Origin: Zunongwangia pacifica
Lineage (GTDB): Bacteria > Bacteroidota > Bacteroidia > Flavobacteriales > Flavobacteriaceae
Direction of reading: 5' to 3'
Length of the DNA stretch: 64,000 nt
NCBI RefSeq assembly: GCF_023499215.1
Contig: NZ_JAKHSK010000002.1
Span: forward strand, 242,096-306,095
A program made the translations under genes and the position numbers. This document shows positions 44,055 through 53,360 of this stretch, piece after piece. Below the pieces are notes generated by a model. That model saw only the letters and a program-made list of their open reading frames with translations, was not told the DNA's origin and did not search any database. How positions within the stretch are numbered: the stretch's first letter is position 1; each line of letters starts with the position of its first letter.

Positions 44055-44957
44055 CTACACCCACTCCACAGGCTCTTTTAGTACTTTCATTAATTTTTCT
44101 TCTTCGCTGCCGGGTTCAGGATGGTGATCGTAAACCCATTGTACGTGAGGCGGTAAACTCATTAAAATGCTTTCGATCCGGCCATTGGTTTTTAAGCCGA
44201 ATAGAGTGCCTTTATCATGAACCAGATTAAATTCTACATATCGCCCGCGACGCACTTCCTGCCAGTCCCGGTGATTTTGGTCATATTCAAGATCTTTTCT
44301 TTTTTCAACAATGGGGACGTAAGCTTCTAAAAAGCTATTGCCAACTTCGGTCACAAAATTATACCAGTCGGTGATATTATGTTCTTCAGAATCTTTCAGG
44401 TAATCAAAAAACAATCCGCCAATTCCCCGTGCCTCATCACGATGCGCATTCCAAAAATACAGATCACATCTTTTTTTGTATTCAGGATAAAAATTAAGAT
44501 CATGCTTATCGCAGGCATTTTTCGAAATTTGATGAAAATGAATCGCATCTTCTTCAAAAAGATAATAAGGGGTAAGATCCTGCCCCCCACCAAACCACTG
44601 GTCTACCGTATTTCCTTCTTTATCATACATCTCAAAATAGCGCCAGTTGGCATGAACGGTAGGAACCATAGGGCTTTTAGGATGAATTACTAAACTTAGT
44701 CCGCAGGCAAAAAAGTTTACATCGCCAACCTTAAAATACTGTTGCATGGCTGGGTTTAGCGGCCCGTGAACTGCTGAAATATTTACGCCGCCTTTCTCGA
44801 ATACATTTCCGTTTTCGATGACCCGGGTACGGCCACCACCACCTTCTTCACGTTTCCAAAGGTCTTCTTTAAATGTTGCTTTTCCGTCGATTTCCTCCAG
44901 TTTTGAAGTTATGGTGTCCTGGAGATCCTCTATATATCGATAAAATTGGTCTTTCAT
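44055..44957 (-). CDS. hemF: Coproporphyrinogen III oxidase, oxygen-dependent
   Basis: A 300-residue HemF converting coproporphyrinogen III to protoporphyrinogen IX with O2. The conserved NPHVPTVHMN-type region appears as MVPTVHANWRYFE; WFGGGQDLTPYY and RGIGGLFFDYL are also present. The ATG at 44957 is one base beyond the upstream gene's stop; the ATG at 44966 overlaps it. It implies aerobic heme synthesis; no hemN is in the window. Confidence 0.96.
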   Translation of the reverse strand: MKDQFYRYIEDLQDTITSKLEEIDGKATFKEDLWKREEGGGGRTRVIENGNVFEKGGVNISAVHGPLNPAMQQYFKVGDVNFFACGLSLVIHPKSPMVPTVHANWRYFEMYDKEGNTVDQWFGGGQDLTPYYLFEEDAIHFHQISKNACDKHDLNFYPEYKKRCDLYFWNAHRDEARGIGGLFFDYLKDSEEHNITDWYNFVTEVGNSFLEAYVPIVEKRKDLEYDQNHRDWQEVRRGRYVEFNLVHDKGTLFGLKTNGRIESILMSLPPHVQWVYDHHPEPGSEEEKLMKVLKEPVEWV

Positions 44958-44958
44958 G

Positions 44959-45357
44959 CTAATCATCTATCCAACTTCTAGCCTCATTAATTTTTTGCGT
45001 GAGACTAAATGAAAACGTTCGACTTACCTCTTGGGCTTTTTTATAAATTGAAAGTGTTTTTTGCGCAATATCGGCCTGTTTTTCTTCAGCTTCCAGCTCG
45101 ATACTGTTTAAAAGAATATCGCCCAGGGCTTCGTAATGTGAAAATTCTAAGTCAAGATTCGCTAAAATCTCCATCACTTTTTCTTCAGGAAGATTTTCAA
45201 TTTCATTTAAGCCGATGCCTAAAGCTTCTTTCAGTTTTCGATCGAAGTCTAACCGAATTTCTTCCCATTCTTCGGGAATATGGCCCATTTCCATGATCGA
45301 TCGTAGCTGTGCATCGATGCGTTCTTTTTCTTCGTCTCGGTAATTTTTGTTCAGCAT
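44959..45357 (-). CDS. Unknown protein within the heme operon (1)
   Basis: A 132-residue, highly charged, helical protein without membrane segments (EEKERIDAQLRSIMEMGHIP). No family recognised. It lies between the DUF6973-like gene (12 bases) and hemF (1 base), so it is cotranscribed with heme genes. A link to heme synthesis is possible but unproven. Confidence 0.7.
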   Translation of the reverse strand: MLNKNYRDEEKERIDAQLRSIMEMGHIPEEWEEIRLDFDRKLKEALGIGLNEIENLPEEKVMEILANLDLEFSHYEALGDILLNSIELEAEEKQADIAQKTLSIYKKAQEVSRTFSFSLTQKINEARSWIDD

Positions 45358-45369
45358 AATCGTAAGCTA

Positions 45370-45846
45370 TTATTCTATAAAAACGAGTTGATTTTTATCC
45401 AATTTCGATAGATCTACATCGTTTATCTTCACTGCGGAATTCATTAAATCCTGAAGTTTTTCCACGGCATTTTCCTCAGGATTATTGCTGAAGAGAGTTC
45501 GCCCTACTTCATTATTATGTAGATCCATTGCTCGCGCCAATGTCTTATTAGGAGCCAGGCGCTCATGGAGATCTGTAATTTTTTTTGCCCAAATTATCGA
45601 TTCTTCAACAGAATTATTTTTTATGAAAACTTTTTCAGCAATTAAAAAATTCCAGTAGGCATGTCTAAAAGCGTTTTCGCGATTATCCTGATAATGCTTT
45701 TTCCCAAACAACCGGTCGCAAAGTGTCATCGTTTCTCTGGTGGCTCGATAGGTTGGAAAAATATAAAATGGATTGGGCAGGAATAACTTCAGCAGGATCA
45801 AAATCTCTTTAAATTTAAGCCGCCGTATTCTTGCCCAAATTGCCAT
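45370..45846 (-). CDS. Unknown protein within the heme operon (2), AFRHAYWN/MDLHNNEVGR type
   Basis: A 158-residue protein with the motif set ENAFRHAYWNFLIAE, a later His-Glu (DLHERL) and ARAMDLHNNEVGRTLF. This matches a family of unknown function that I believe is DUF6973; the conserved His/Asp/Asn/Arg residues suggest an enzyme-like or metal site. Its start overlaps the hemE stop by one base, so it is coupled to hemE. Confidence 0.7.
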   Translation of the reverse strand: MAIWARIRRLKFKEILILLKLFLPNPFYIFPTYRATRETMTLCDRLFGKKHYQDNRENAFRHAYWNFLIAEKVFIKNNSVEESIIWAKKITDLHERLAPNKTLARAMDLHNNEVGRTLFSNNPEENAVEKLQDLMNSAVKINDVDLSKLDKNQLVFIE

Positions 45847-46874
45847 TATCTGGGTTTGTATTCTTTAACCGCATCTACAAATGCCTGCGCATTTTTAACC
45901 GGAATATCTGGTAAAATGCCGTGTCCCAAATTAGCGATATAACGATCTTTACCAAATTCGTCGATCATCTGGGTGGTCATTTTCTTAATTTCCTGTGGAG
46001 ACGAATATAGTCTTGAAGGATCAAAATTTCCCTGTAGCGTAATTTGTCCGCCACTTAAATATCGTGCATTCATTGCAGAGCATGTCCAGTCTACACCTAA
46101 AGCGGCTGCGCCAGATTGTGACATTTCTTTAAGCGCAAACCAGCAACCTTTACCGTACGCAATCACCGGAATTTCATCTTTTAAGGCATCGATGATCTGC
46201 TGGATGTATTTCCAGGAATAGGTTTGATAATCTGTGGGTGATAATAAACCGCCCCAAGAATCAAAAATCTGAATCGTATCTACACCGGCTTTTACTTTTC
46301 CTTTTAGGTAAGCAATGGTGGTATCGGTAATTTTTTGAAGTAGCACCTGCGCCGCATCGGGGCGCTTAAAACAAAATTCTTTGGCCTTATCAAAGTTTTT
46401 AGAGCCCTGTCCCTGCACCAGATAACATAAGATCGTCCAGGGAGAACCGGCAAAACCAATTAAGGGAACTTCGTCATTAAGTCGCTCTTTGGTGAGTTTT
46501 ATGGCATCATAAACATAGCCCAATTCTTCGTAAACATCTGGAACGATGATATCGTTAACATCAAGCGGACTACGAACGGGATTTGGTAAAAAAGGACCAA
46601 CGCCTGGTTTCATCTCAATTTCTACGTTCATCGCCTGTGGTACCACCAAAATATCGCTAAATAAAATAGCGGCATCGGTTCCTACCTGCTCGATCGGCAT
46701 CGTCGTAATTTCTGCAGCAAGTTCTGGCGTGCGACAACGTGTAAAGAAATCGTATTTTTCTTTTAGCTTCATAAAATCGGGTAGGTAGCGACCTGCCTGG
46801 CGCATCATCCAAACCGGTGGGCGCTCTACCGTTTCTCCTTTTAAAGCTCTTAAGAAAAGATCGTTTTTAATCAT
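45846..46874 (-). CDS. hemE: Uroporphyrinogen decarboxylase
   Basis: A 342-residue HemE that converts uroporphyrinogen III to coproporphyrinogen III. The signature [17 protein letters not shown] is at the N-terminus, and [16 protein letters not shown] follows. The start is ATG 46874, three bases below the DUF559 gene's stop. Confidence 0.97.
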   Translation of the reverse strand: MIKNDLFLRALKGETVERPPVWMMRQAGRYLPDFMKLKEKYDFFTRCRTPELAAEITTMPIEQVGTDAAILFSDILVVPQAMNVEIEMKPGVGPFLPNPVRSPLDVNDIIVPDVYEELGYVYDAIKLTKERLNDEVPLIGFAGSPWTILCYLVQGQGSKNFDKAKEFCFKRPDAAQVLLQKITDTTIAYLKGKVKAGVDTIQIFDSWGGLLSPTDYQTYSWKYIQQIIDALKDEIPVIAYGKGCWFALKEMSQSGAAALGVDWTCSAMNARYLSGGQITLQGNFDPSRLYSSPQEIKKMTTQMIDEFGKDRYIANLGHGILPDIPVKNAQAFVDAVKEYKPR

Positions 46875-46877
46875 GTG

Positions 46878-47249
46878 TTATTTATTTGCTTCAAAATTAG
46901 TGATATAATTTTCAATGCTGCGAATTACATTGGATATATCGTTCATTATCATTTCATCGCTAAATCTGAGTACAGCAATTCCTAATTCATTTAATCTATT
47001 TTCTTTTATTACATCTTTATCCCAAACTTCTGGTAATTGATGCGAATATCGATCACACTCGATAGCTAGTTTTAATTCATTACAGAAAAAATCTACGATG
47101 TAATTATCGATGGGTTTTTGTCTGTGAAAATCGTAACCATACATCCTTTTACCTTTTAACTGTTGCCAGAGTTTTATTTCAGATTTAGTAGCATTATTTC
47201 GTAATTGACGGGCTAACTCTTTTAGTTTTGGATTGTAATAAATTTTCAT
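46878..47249 (-). CDS. DUF559 endonuclease-fold protein inserted in the heme operon
   Basis: A 123-residue protein with the DUF559 signature: RNNATKSEIKLWQQLKGK, then YGYDFHRQKPIDNYIVDFFC and LAIECDRYSHQ, giving the D...ExD arrangement of a Vsr/restriction-like nuclease fold. The ATG at 47249 was chosen (an earlier ATG six codons upstream is less family-like). It splits hemD from hemE and is preceded by a CCCCT/AGGGG hairpin element. Confidence 0.9.
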   Translation of the reverse strand: MKIYYNPKLKELARQLRNNATKSEIKLWQQLKGKRMYGYDFHRQKPIDNYIVDFFCNELKLAIECDRYSHQLPEVWDKDVIKENRLNELGIAVLRFSDEMIMNDISNVIRSIENYITNFEANK

Positions 47250-47275
47250 GTTGCAATTTTTACGCACCCCTCAAT

Positions 47276-47293
47276 CCCCTCTTTTTAGAGGGG
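47276..47293. repeat. CCCCT/AGGGG hairpin next to the DUF559 gene
   Basis: CCCCTCT (47276-47282) pairs with AGAGGGG (47287-47293) around TTTT. It sits between the hemD stop (47301) and the DUF559 start (47249), inside a CACCCCTCAATCCCCT context of a type common in Bacteroidota intergenic repeats. Confidence 0.6.
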
Positions 47294-47300
47294 AGGTCAA

Positions 47301-47951
47301 TTAATGTTTATTATATTTCTTAACCACCTGCACAATTACATTTTCAATGCTTGGCAGGGTGGCTATTTTAATATTTTTGGTATGCTTTTTTACTGAATTT
47401 GCTGTGGTTGTCCCAATACAAAATGCAGTAGCTTCTCCTATTTTATTTTTACTGAAATAACTATCTACGCCACTGGGGCTAAAAAATAAAACACCATCAA
47501 ATTCCTGTTTAAATTCGGCAAAATTGAGCCCCGTTTTATAGACCTGAATTTCTTTAAAAGACACCTGATTTTCTTTTAGCTGAAGTGGCAGTTCGTCCCT
47601 GCGTTTATTTCCGCAGAAAAAAACAAAGTGCTTATTTTGATGATTTTCGATGATTTTTTCAGCTAATGCCGAAGCATTTTCGGCAGTTTCAGTAATCTCA
47701 ATATCATTTTCCTTAAGCAACGCAGCGGTTTTAGATCCCACAACAAATGCCTTCTCGATCTTTACTTTATCCTGAATGGCTTTAAACGCATTTTTACTGG
47801 TAATAATGGCGTTTTCTACCAGGTCGATATTCGATGAAAATGAGAGAAATTCTATGTTTATCGCATTGTATTCCACCAAACCAATTTTAGCCCCAAGCAA
47901 TAATTGCTTTTGTGCAGTGGTAAGTTTTTTTGTGGAAAGTACAGTGGCCAT
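47301..47951 (-). CDS. hemD: Uroporphyrinogen-III synthase
   Basis: A 216-residue HemD. The family is poorly conserved, but the two-domain pattern with VFFCGNKRRDELPLQL and LFFSPSGVDSYFSKN matches, and it sits between hemC (5 bases) and hemE. It closes hydroxymethylbilane into uroporphyrinogen III. Confidence 0.9.
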   Translation of the reverse strand: MATVLSTKKLTTAQKQLLLGAKIGLVEYNAINIEFLSFSSNIDLVENAIITSKNAFKAIQDKVKIEKAFVVGSKTAALLKENDIEITETAENASALAEKIIENHQNKHFVFFCGNKRRDELPLQLKENQVSFKEIQVYKTGLNFAEFKQEFDGVLFFSPSGVDSYFSKNKIGEATAFCIGTTTANSVKKHTKNIKIATLPSIENVIVQVVKKYNKH

Positions 47952-47956
47952 AAGCC

Positions 47957-48871
47957 TTAGTTTAAAACTTCCTTGATTTGTTTCATCAGTTCGGCGCCGC
48001 CTTTGGCAAGAATTTCTTCAGCACAAAATTTCCCGAATTCGGCCACCCTATCCACAGCAATTCTTTTTTCAATTTCGATCTTCTGCGAGCCGTCTAAACT
48101 AAAAAGCGCTCCTTTAAAATGTAGAATATCGTCATTATCAATTTTCGCTAAAGCACCTATGGGAGCGGTACAACCACCTTCCAGAGTCCTTAAAAACTCA
48201 CGCTCTACATGAACTTCAAGATCTGTTTGGTGGTGATTTAAGGCGCCAATAGCTGTTCGGGTAAATTCATCTTTTTCTAAAGCAACTACCAACATAGCGC
48301 CCTGTGCAGGTGCCGGGATCATCCAGTCTAAATCGATAAAATTTTCAGGTTTTATTTCGATTCTTTCCAAACCGGCAGCGGCAAAAATAGCACCGTTCCA
48401 ATCATTATCTTCCAGCTTTTGCATTCGCGTATTTACATTGCCGCGAAGATCTACCACCTTATGATTGGGATAGCGATTAAGCCATTGTGATTTTCTACGC
48501 AAACTTCCGGTTGCAATCGTTCCTTCAGCTTCTAAAAACTCAGTGCCTTTATGGATAAGGATATCTTTGGTGTTGGCTCGCTTTAAAACGGCAGCTTCTA
48601 CAATGCCTTTTGGTAGGGCTGTAGGCACATCTTTCATAGAATGCACGGCAATGTCTACCTTTCCGGTAAGCATGGCAATATCGAGTGTTTTGGTGAAAAT
48701 CCCGGTAATGCCCATTTCGTAAAGCGGAACATCCAGATTTAGGTCTCCGGTAGATTTTACGGGAACCAGCTGGGTTTGATGCCCTAATTTTTGAAGTGCG
48801 GCCTGTACAGTTTTTGCCTGCCACAAGGCCAGCTCGCTGTCTCGTGTTCCTATGCGTATCACTTTGTTCAT
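47957..48871 (-). CDS. hemC: Hydroxymethylbilane synthase (porphobilinogen deaminase)
   Basis: A 304-residue HemC. RIGTRDSELALWQA at the N-terminus, HSMKDVPT, GSLRRKSQW and the dipyrromethane-cofactor cysteine in LEGGCTAPIGA are all visible. Its start overlaps the hemA stop by four bases. Confidence 0.97.
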   Translation of the reverse strand: MNKVIRIGTRDSELALWQAKTVQAALQKLGHQTQLVPVKSTGDLNLDVPLYEMGITGIFTKTLDIAMLTGKVDIAVHSMKDVPTALPKGIVEAAVLKRANTKDILIHKGTEFLEAEGTIATGSLRRKSQWLNRYPNHKVVDLRGNVNTRMQKLEDNDWNGAIFAAAGLERIEIKPENFIDLDWMIPAPAQGAMLVVALEKDEFTRTAIGALNHHQTDLEVHVEREFLRTLEGGCTAPIGALAKIDNDDILHFKGALFSLDGSQKIEIEKRIAVDRVAEFGKFCAEEILAKGGAELMKQIKEVLN

Positions 48872-50124
48872 CGTACTTGTTCTTCTTCTAACTGAAAGAC
48901 TTTTTGGATAAGCTCCAGGCTCTCATCGGTAGTATTGCTGTCTTCTTTAAGGTGATTGGCAAAATGCTTCATGATCTTTTGGATAATCCTGTTGCTCACA
49001 ATTTCTGCCTGCTCGTCGTTAAAATCAGCTATTTTTTTACGCTGAAAATTAAGTTCAGCGTCTTTCATCATGCGTAGTTTTTTCTTTAGCGCTTTAATGG
49101 TTGGCGCAAATTTTCGAGTTTCCAGCCATTTGTTGAATTCGCCTTCTACTTCAACAATAATGGCTTCAGCTTCAGGAATAAACTTTTTACGACGTTGAAG
49201 GGTTTCATCGGTTATTTGAGAAAGATGGTCTAAATGTACCAACCTTACATTCTCCAGTTCTTCAACATCTTCAGCAACATTTTTAGGGATAGAAAGATCT
49301 AAAATCAGCAAATCTTTCTTACAGTATAAAAGTTCTTTGCTAACGGTTGGATTTTGTGCCCCTGTAGCAACAATAAGAATATCGGTATTTCTTATTTCTG
49401 CCTGTAAATCGGCATAATCTTTAACCGTTAAACTAAATTTTCCGGCAATTTTTTCGGCCTTATCTTTAGTTCGGTTAATTAAGGTGATATGCTTATTTTG
49501 AGTATGTTTTATAAGATTTTCACAGGTATTTCTCCCAATTTTACCTGTTCCGAAGAGTAAAATATTTTTTTGAGAAATGTCTGGAATGGTTTGCATAATG
49601 TATTGTACTGATGCAAAAGAAACAGAGGTAGCTCCCGTAGAAATTTCGGTTTCGTTTTTAATTCGTTTGCTCGCCTGGATTACCGCATTTACCAAACGCT
49701 CTGTAAAAGTGTTGGTTAAACCGGCAGCTTTGGATTGTGCAAAGGCAAATTTAAGCTGACTTATAATCTCGAAATCTCCTAAAATCTGACTGTCTAAACC
49801 GGTACCCACCCTAAATAAGTGCGAAACGGCCTGTTTGCTTTTATAAACATAAGCTACTTTCTCAAACTCTTCGACAGTACCATGCGTATGGGCACAAAGA
49901 AGTTTTATTAACTGAAATGGGTGTGCAGCAAAACCATACACCTCTGTCCGGTTACAGGTCGAGGTTACCAAAACGCCTTCTATTCCTTCTTTTTTTGCCT
50001 GCTCTAATAATCTAGCTTTAGCATCTGCATCAAGACTAAAATGTCCTCTAATTTCAGCATCTGCTTTTTTATAGCTAAGACCAATAATATAAAAATGCTT
50101 TCCTTTAGAAATAAAACTTTCCAT
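48868..50124 (-). CDS. hemA: Glutamyl-tRNA reductase
   Basis: A 418-residue enzyme reducing glutamyl-tRNA to glutamate-1-semialdehyde, the first step of the C5 heme pathway. The catalytic cysteine is in VTSTCNRTEVYG. The NADPH-binding domain has LLFGTGKIGRNTCENL, and a helical dimerisation domain is at the C-terminus. It is the first gene of the heme operon and divergent from an AraC regulator. Confidence 0.97.
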   Translation of the reverse strand: MESFISKGKHFYIIGLSYKKADAEIRGHFSLDADAKARLLEQAKKEGIEGVLVTSTCNRTEVYGFAAHPFQLIKLLCAHTHGTVEEFEKVAYVYKSKQAVSHLFRVGTGLDSQILGDFEIISQLKFAFAQSKAAGLTNTFTERLVNAVIQASKRIKNETEISTGATSVSFASVQYIMQTIPDISQKNILLFGTGKIGRNTCENLIKHTQNKHITLINRTKDKAEKIAGKFSLTVKDYADLQAEIRNTDILIVATGAQNPTVSKELLYCKKDLLILDLSIPKNVAEDVEELENVRLVHLDHLSQITDETLQRRKKFIPEAEAIIVEVEGEFNKWLETRKFAPTIKALKKKLRMMKDAELNFQRKKIADFNDEQAEIVSNRIIQKIMKHFANHLKEDSNTTDESLELIQKVFQLEEEQVR

Positions 50125-50326
50125 GAACTTATTAGGGATTGTGGTGCAAAATTAAAGTAATGTTAATTTAAAAAATAACGCTAGGAGTACTATTTGTATC
50201 GCTAACAGGGATTTTAGTATATTTATGGTTGTAAATGCCTGAAATAGCATAGTTTTGTAGTAATAATAAGTGTTTTAAATTTATTAGTTTAGATTGTTTC
50301 TAAATAAAAATTTGCTTTTTAACGCC

Positions 50327-51223
50327 ATGGAAGAAGAAAAAAATATCGCTGTAAGTCTTACAGAAGAGACCAAAGTGGAAGATGGGTTTCATATCTTAAA
50401 GTTTCAAAACGAAACTTCTGATAAACAGATCATTGAACGAGAAATAAACAATAGTTTTATACAGTTTCATTTTAATGTAAAAGGAAATTGTAAATTTTTA
50501 TTTAACGGCGGCCGTTACGAACTTCCGCTAGCCGAAGAGAAATCACTTTTGCTGTATAACCCACAGCAAAATCTTCCTTTAAACGTCGCTTTAGAAGCAA
50601 ATTCATGGTTGATTTCTTTGGTGATTTCCATTAAAAAATTTCATGCTCTATTTTCTGAAGAGGCAAATTATATCTCTTTTCTAAGCGCTGAAAATAAGGA
50701 TAAAAAATACTATAAAGATTTACCAATTTCACCATCCATGGCTATTGTGCTGAATCAGGTGATGAATTTTAATCTTACACCAACCATTAAAAGCCTATAT
50801 TTTAAAGCCAAAGCTTACGAATTGTTAAGCTTATATTTTAACAGGGCAGAGGATGCAAATGTAGAGCAATGCCCATTTTTAAGTGATGAAGAAAATATTC
50901 TGAAAATAAGGAAAGCCAAAGATATTGTGATTGCCAGAATGGCTGAACCTCCATCGCTTCAGGAACTTTCTGATGAAATAAACCTGAGTTTAAAGAAATT
51001 AAAGGAAGGTTTTAAGCAAATTTATGGTGATTCGGTGTACAGTTTTCTGTTTGATTACAAAATGGAATATGCCCGAAAATTATTGGATAGCGGTGAATAT
51101 AATGTAAATGAAGTGGGATTAAAAGTAGGGTACAGTACAGCCAGTCATTTTATTGCAGCATTTAAAAAGAAATTTGGTACCACGCCTAAGAAATATTTAA
51201 TGTCCTTACCGGCAACGCATTAA
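50327..51223 (+). CDS. AraC-family regulator divergent from hemA
   Basis: A 298-residue regulator: an N-terminal sensor-like domain (beta-rich, to about 180) and a C-terminal double HTH (MAEPPSLQELSDEINLSLKK and the EVGLKVGYSTASHFIAAFKKKFG element). The ATG at 50327 was chosen; the TTG at 50294 is less likely. Its position suggests control of heme genes, but the ligand is not evident. Confidence 0.92.
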   Translation: MEEEKNIAVSLTEETKVEDGFHILKFQNETSDKQIIEREINNSFIQFHFNVKGNCKFLFNGGRYELPLAEEKSLLLYNPQQNLPLNVALEANSWLISLVISIKKFHALFSEEANYISFLSAENKDKKYYKDLPISPSMAIVLNQVMNFNLTPTIKSLYFKAKAYELLSLYFNRAEDANVEQCPFLSDEENILKIRKAKDIVIARMAEPPSLQELSDEINLSLKKLKEGFKQIYGDSVYSFLFDYKMEYARKLLDSGEYNVNEVGLKVGYSTASHFIAAFKKKFGTTPKKYLMSLPATH

Positions 51224-51261
51224 GTTTATAGGCCAAAGAATCAAGAACCAAGACTGAGGAA

Positions 51262-51307
51262 AATCGAAAATAGACTTTTTAATTTGAAAATGTGGTGATT
51301 TGTTGAT
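51262..51307 (+). repeat. R1 direct repeat, left copy flanking the DUF6994 gene
   Basis: 46 bases (AATCGAAAATAGACTTTTTA and on) that match the right copy at 52142 in 43 of 46 positions, in the same orientation, 834 bases apart. Confidence 0.85.
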
Positions 51308-51400
51308 TTGAAAGTGGGTTTTTCTTCTACTTTATTTTTAGTTTTAAACTGATTAACTGAGGTCGACGGTTTGAAGTGAAGCAAATACGAAGCTATAAAA

Positions 51401-52111
51401 GTGAAAGATAATATTGAAGTAGGATATGATTTTAGGTTAGACACTAAATGTGGTGATCCCGATACTGATAGCCTAAAATTATACAATTTTCATAGCTTGT
51501 TGTGGAATCAAAAAGTGGCAAATAACAAAACCCTAAATCTTCAAGTTTTAAATAAAAATTATGGAAGATTAATTTTGAAAACGAATTTGACAGATAATTT
51601 ATCCAGCGACAGGATGTTTCCTCATTTTATTGGTAAGTATAACGGAAAATTAGATAGCTGGTTAAGTGATTCTGATAAAGAAAAGCTTCAATATAAAGTA
51701 AGAACGATTGGAGGACATATTGTTTTTCCGGCACATAGAAAAAACGGATTTACTATTAACCAAGCACGAGGTGTAAATCGAAAAATAAGTGACAGGTTTG
51801 ACCTTACTTTAGAATGCATTAAGCGTTTTTATCAAAATGAAGAGAGTCCTTTATCTAGTACTTTGTGCAGATATTCTGAGTTTTTTAGAGTATTCGAAAA
51901 TTTTGAGAACTATATAGAATTTTTTATGCTTCAGGATTTTATAAAGTGTAATGGAGAAATAAACTATGCCTTGCCTTTTGATGATTTCAATCGGTCTGCA
52001 TTACCGAAAAGTAAGAAAGAATATGGAGATTATATGAATATAACAGTTGAATTGATAGATAAACGAAATAAAAGAATATTTAAAAGAATAAAGAATATTG
52101 TTTATGTTTAG
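51401..52111 (+). CDS. DUF6994-like protein in a direct-repeat cassette
   Basis: A 236-residue protein. The block order (YDFRLDTKCGDPDTDS near the start, TIGGHIVFPAHR, INQARGVNRKISDRFDLTLE, SPLSSTLCRYSEFF, FMLQDF and LPFDDF) matches a family of unknown function I take to be DUF6994. The first codon at 51401 is a non-ATG (GTG) start. It is framed by 46-bp direct repeats, lies between the AraC gene and the ThuA protein, and looks acquired. Confidence 0.82.
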   Translation: MKDNIEVGYDFRLDTKCGDPDTDSLKLYNFHSLLWNQKVANNKTLNLQVLNKNYGRLILKTNLTDNLSSDRMFPHFIGKYNGKLDSWLSDSDKEKLQYKVRTIGGHIVFPAHRKNGFTINQARGVNRKISDRFDLTLECIKRFYQNEESPLSSTLCRYSEFFRVFENFENYIEFFMLQDFIKCNGEINYALPFDDFNRSALPKSKKEYGDYMNITVELIDKRNKRIFKRIKNIVYV

Positions 52112-52141
52112 TGTATTTCTGAGCAAACGGCTATCAAAATC

Positions 52142-52187
52142 AATCGAAAATCGACTTTTTAATTTGAAAATGCGGTGATGTGTTGAT
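52142..52187 (+). repeat. R1 direct repeat, right copy
   Basis: The partner of 51262-51307 (43 of 46 identical). It is followed by AATTGAGAGTCGAG and ACAAGAATCAGGAG, the extended R1 tail that also occurs at 60.0 kb. Confidence 0.85.
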
Positions 52188-52256
52188 AATTGAGAGTCGA
52201 GATAAAAGATACAAGAATCAGGAGGAAAAGTAGAATTCTGAATTTTGACCTAATTT

Positions 52257-52321
52257 TAGCTAAAAGCTGATTGCTGCCTGCTGACAGCTCCACTTTTTTA
52301 AACAGTTAACCATAAACTTTT
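52257..52321 (+). repeat. R2 repeat, copy b
   Basis: An AGCT/CTGC-rich block (TAGCTAAAAGCTGATTGCTG and on), then AACAGTTAACCATAAACTTT just before the ThuA gene ATG at 52330. Confidence 0.6.
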
Positions 52322-52329
52322 ACAACTAT

Positions 52330-53040
52330 ATGAAATTTCAAAAATTATTATTGCTGCTACTTTTTAGCTTCTGTTTTAATCTGGCTAATGCCCAGCAGAA
52401 CGTAGCGATTTTCTATAAAACAGCCGGATTTAAGCACGAGTCGATCCCAACCGGAATTCAGGCTTTACAGGAAATTGCGACCGATAATGGCTGGAATATT
52501 ACAGCTACAGATGATGCTGAAAAATTTGTTTCAGAATTATCGAATATCGATGTAGTAATCTTTTTAAGTACTACGGGAGATATTTTTAACGACGATCAGC
52601 AGGAGAAATTCAGGAATTATATTGAAAATGGCGGAAATTTCTTCGGAATTCATGCCGCTTCTGATACCGAATACGAGTGGCCATGGTATGGAAAGTTTAT
52701 TGGCGCTTATTTTGAAAGTCATCCACGTACTCAGGAAGCCACCGTAGTTGTTGAAAAACCTGAAAACTACATGGTGTCCCATCTTCCCAAAAGATGGAAG
52801 CGCACCGATGAGTGGTATAATTTTAGAAATATAAATCCAGATATTCAGGTGTTGCTAACACTCGATGAAACTTCTTACGAAGGCGGGAAGAACGGTGATT
52901 TTCATCCGCATGCCTGGTATCAGGAATTTGATGGTGACTCAAAAATGGTCTATACCGGCGGGGGACATACCAAAGAATCCTATAGCGAGCCACTTTTTAG
53001 AGAACATTTAAAGCGTTGCCTTCAGTTTCTTCTAAAATAA
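52330..53040 (+). CDS. ThuA-like domain protein, exported
   Basis: A 236-residue protein with a cleavable signal (LLLLLLFSFCFNLANA then QQ) and a ThuA/trehalose-utilisation domain. FYKTAGFKHESIPTGI begins it, and YVENGGNFFGIHAASD-type residues and the HPHAWYQEFDGDSKMVYTGG stretch are typical. Function is ill defined; these proteins adopt a glutamine-amidotransferase-like fold without clear activity. It sits between R2 and R3 repeats. Confidence 0.9.
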   Translation: MKFQKLLLLLLFSFCFNLANAQQNVAIFYKTAGFKHESIPTGIQALQEIATDNGWNITATDDAEKFVSELSNIDVVIFLSTTGDIFNDDQQEKFRNYIENGGNFFGIHAASDTEYEWPWYGKFIGAYFESHPRTQEATVVVEKPENYMVSHLPKRWKRTDEWYNFRNINPDIQVLLTLDETSYEGGKNGDFHPHAWYQEFDGDSKMVYTGGGHTKESYSEPLFREHLKRCLQFLLK

Positions 53041-53135
53041 AACCGCTCCAAAAGATAGAATATCGACCTTGACAGCCTGCTCATCAAAATTTGTTCTGAG
53101 CTTAATAGTTTTAGCCTGAGTTCGATTCAGGATAA

Positions 53136-53232
53136 TCCTGGAGGCTAAGTGAAATCTTTGGAAAAGATTTTATATCGAAGCTTCCATTTTGGTGGTATTT
53201 CGATAGAAATTTTCCTCGAAAATTCACGCAAA
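53136..53232 (+). repeat. R3 repeat, copy B
   Basis: The core 53137-53189 matches copy A (36487) in 48 of 53 bases. An extra 11 bases (TGGTGGTATTT) separate the core from the shared tail TCGATAGAAATTT. Confidence 0.75.
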
Positions 53233-53352
53233 GCCCCATAATGCCTGAATAATTGTACTCAGGTTTTTAAGTCTCCTTGAAGGATCAAAATTTTAGCTAT
53301 TGTTTAATAAAAAAGTATAATACTAATTTATAGTTGAACAAATTTATAGGCT

Positions 53353-53360
53353 TAACTTTG
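53353..53360 (+). promoter_or_regulatory. Bacteroidota -7 element for hemH
   Basis: TAACTTTG, an exact TAnnTTTG match 22 bases before the ATG at 53383. A TTG at 53334-53336 lies 16 bases upstream, slightly closer than the usual -33 spacing. Confidence 0.55.

Noticed and set aside
51262..52187. CRISPR-like array from repeated 46-bp units
   Set aside because: Only two units 834 bases apart with a gene between; no spacers and no cas genes.
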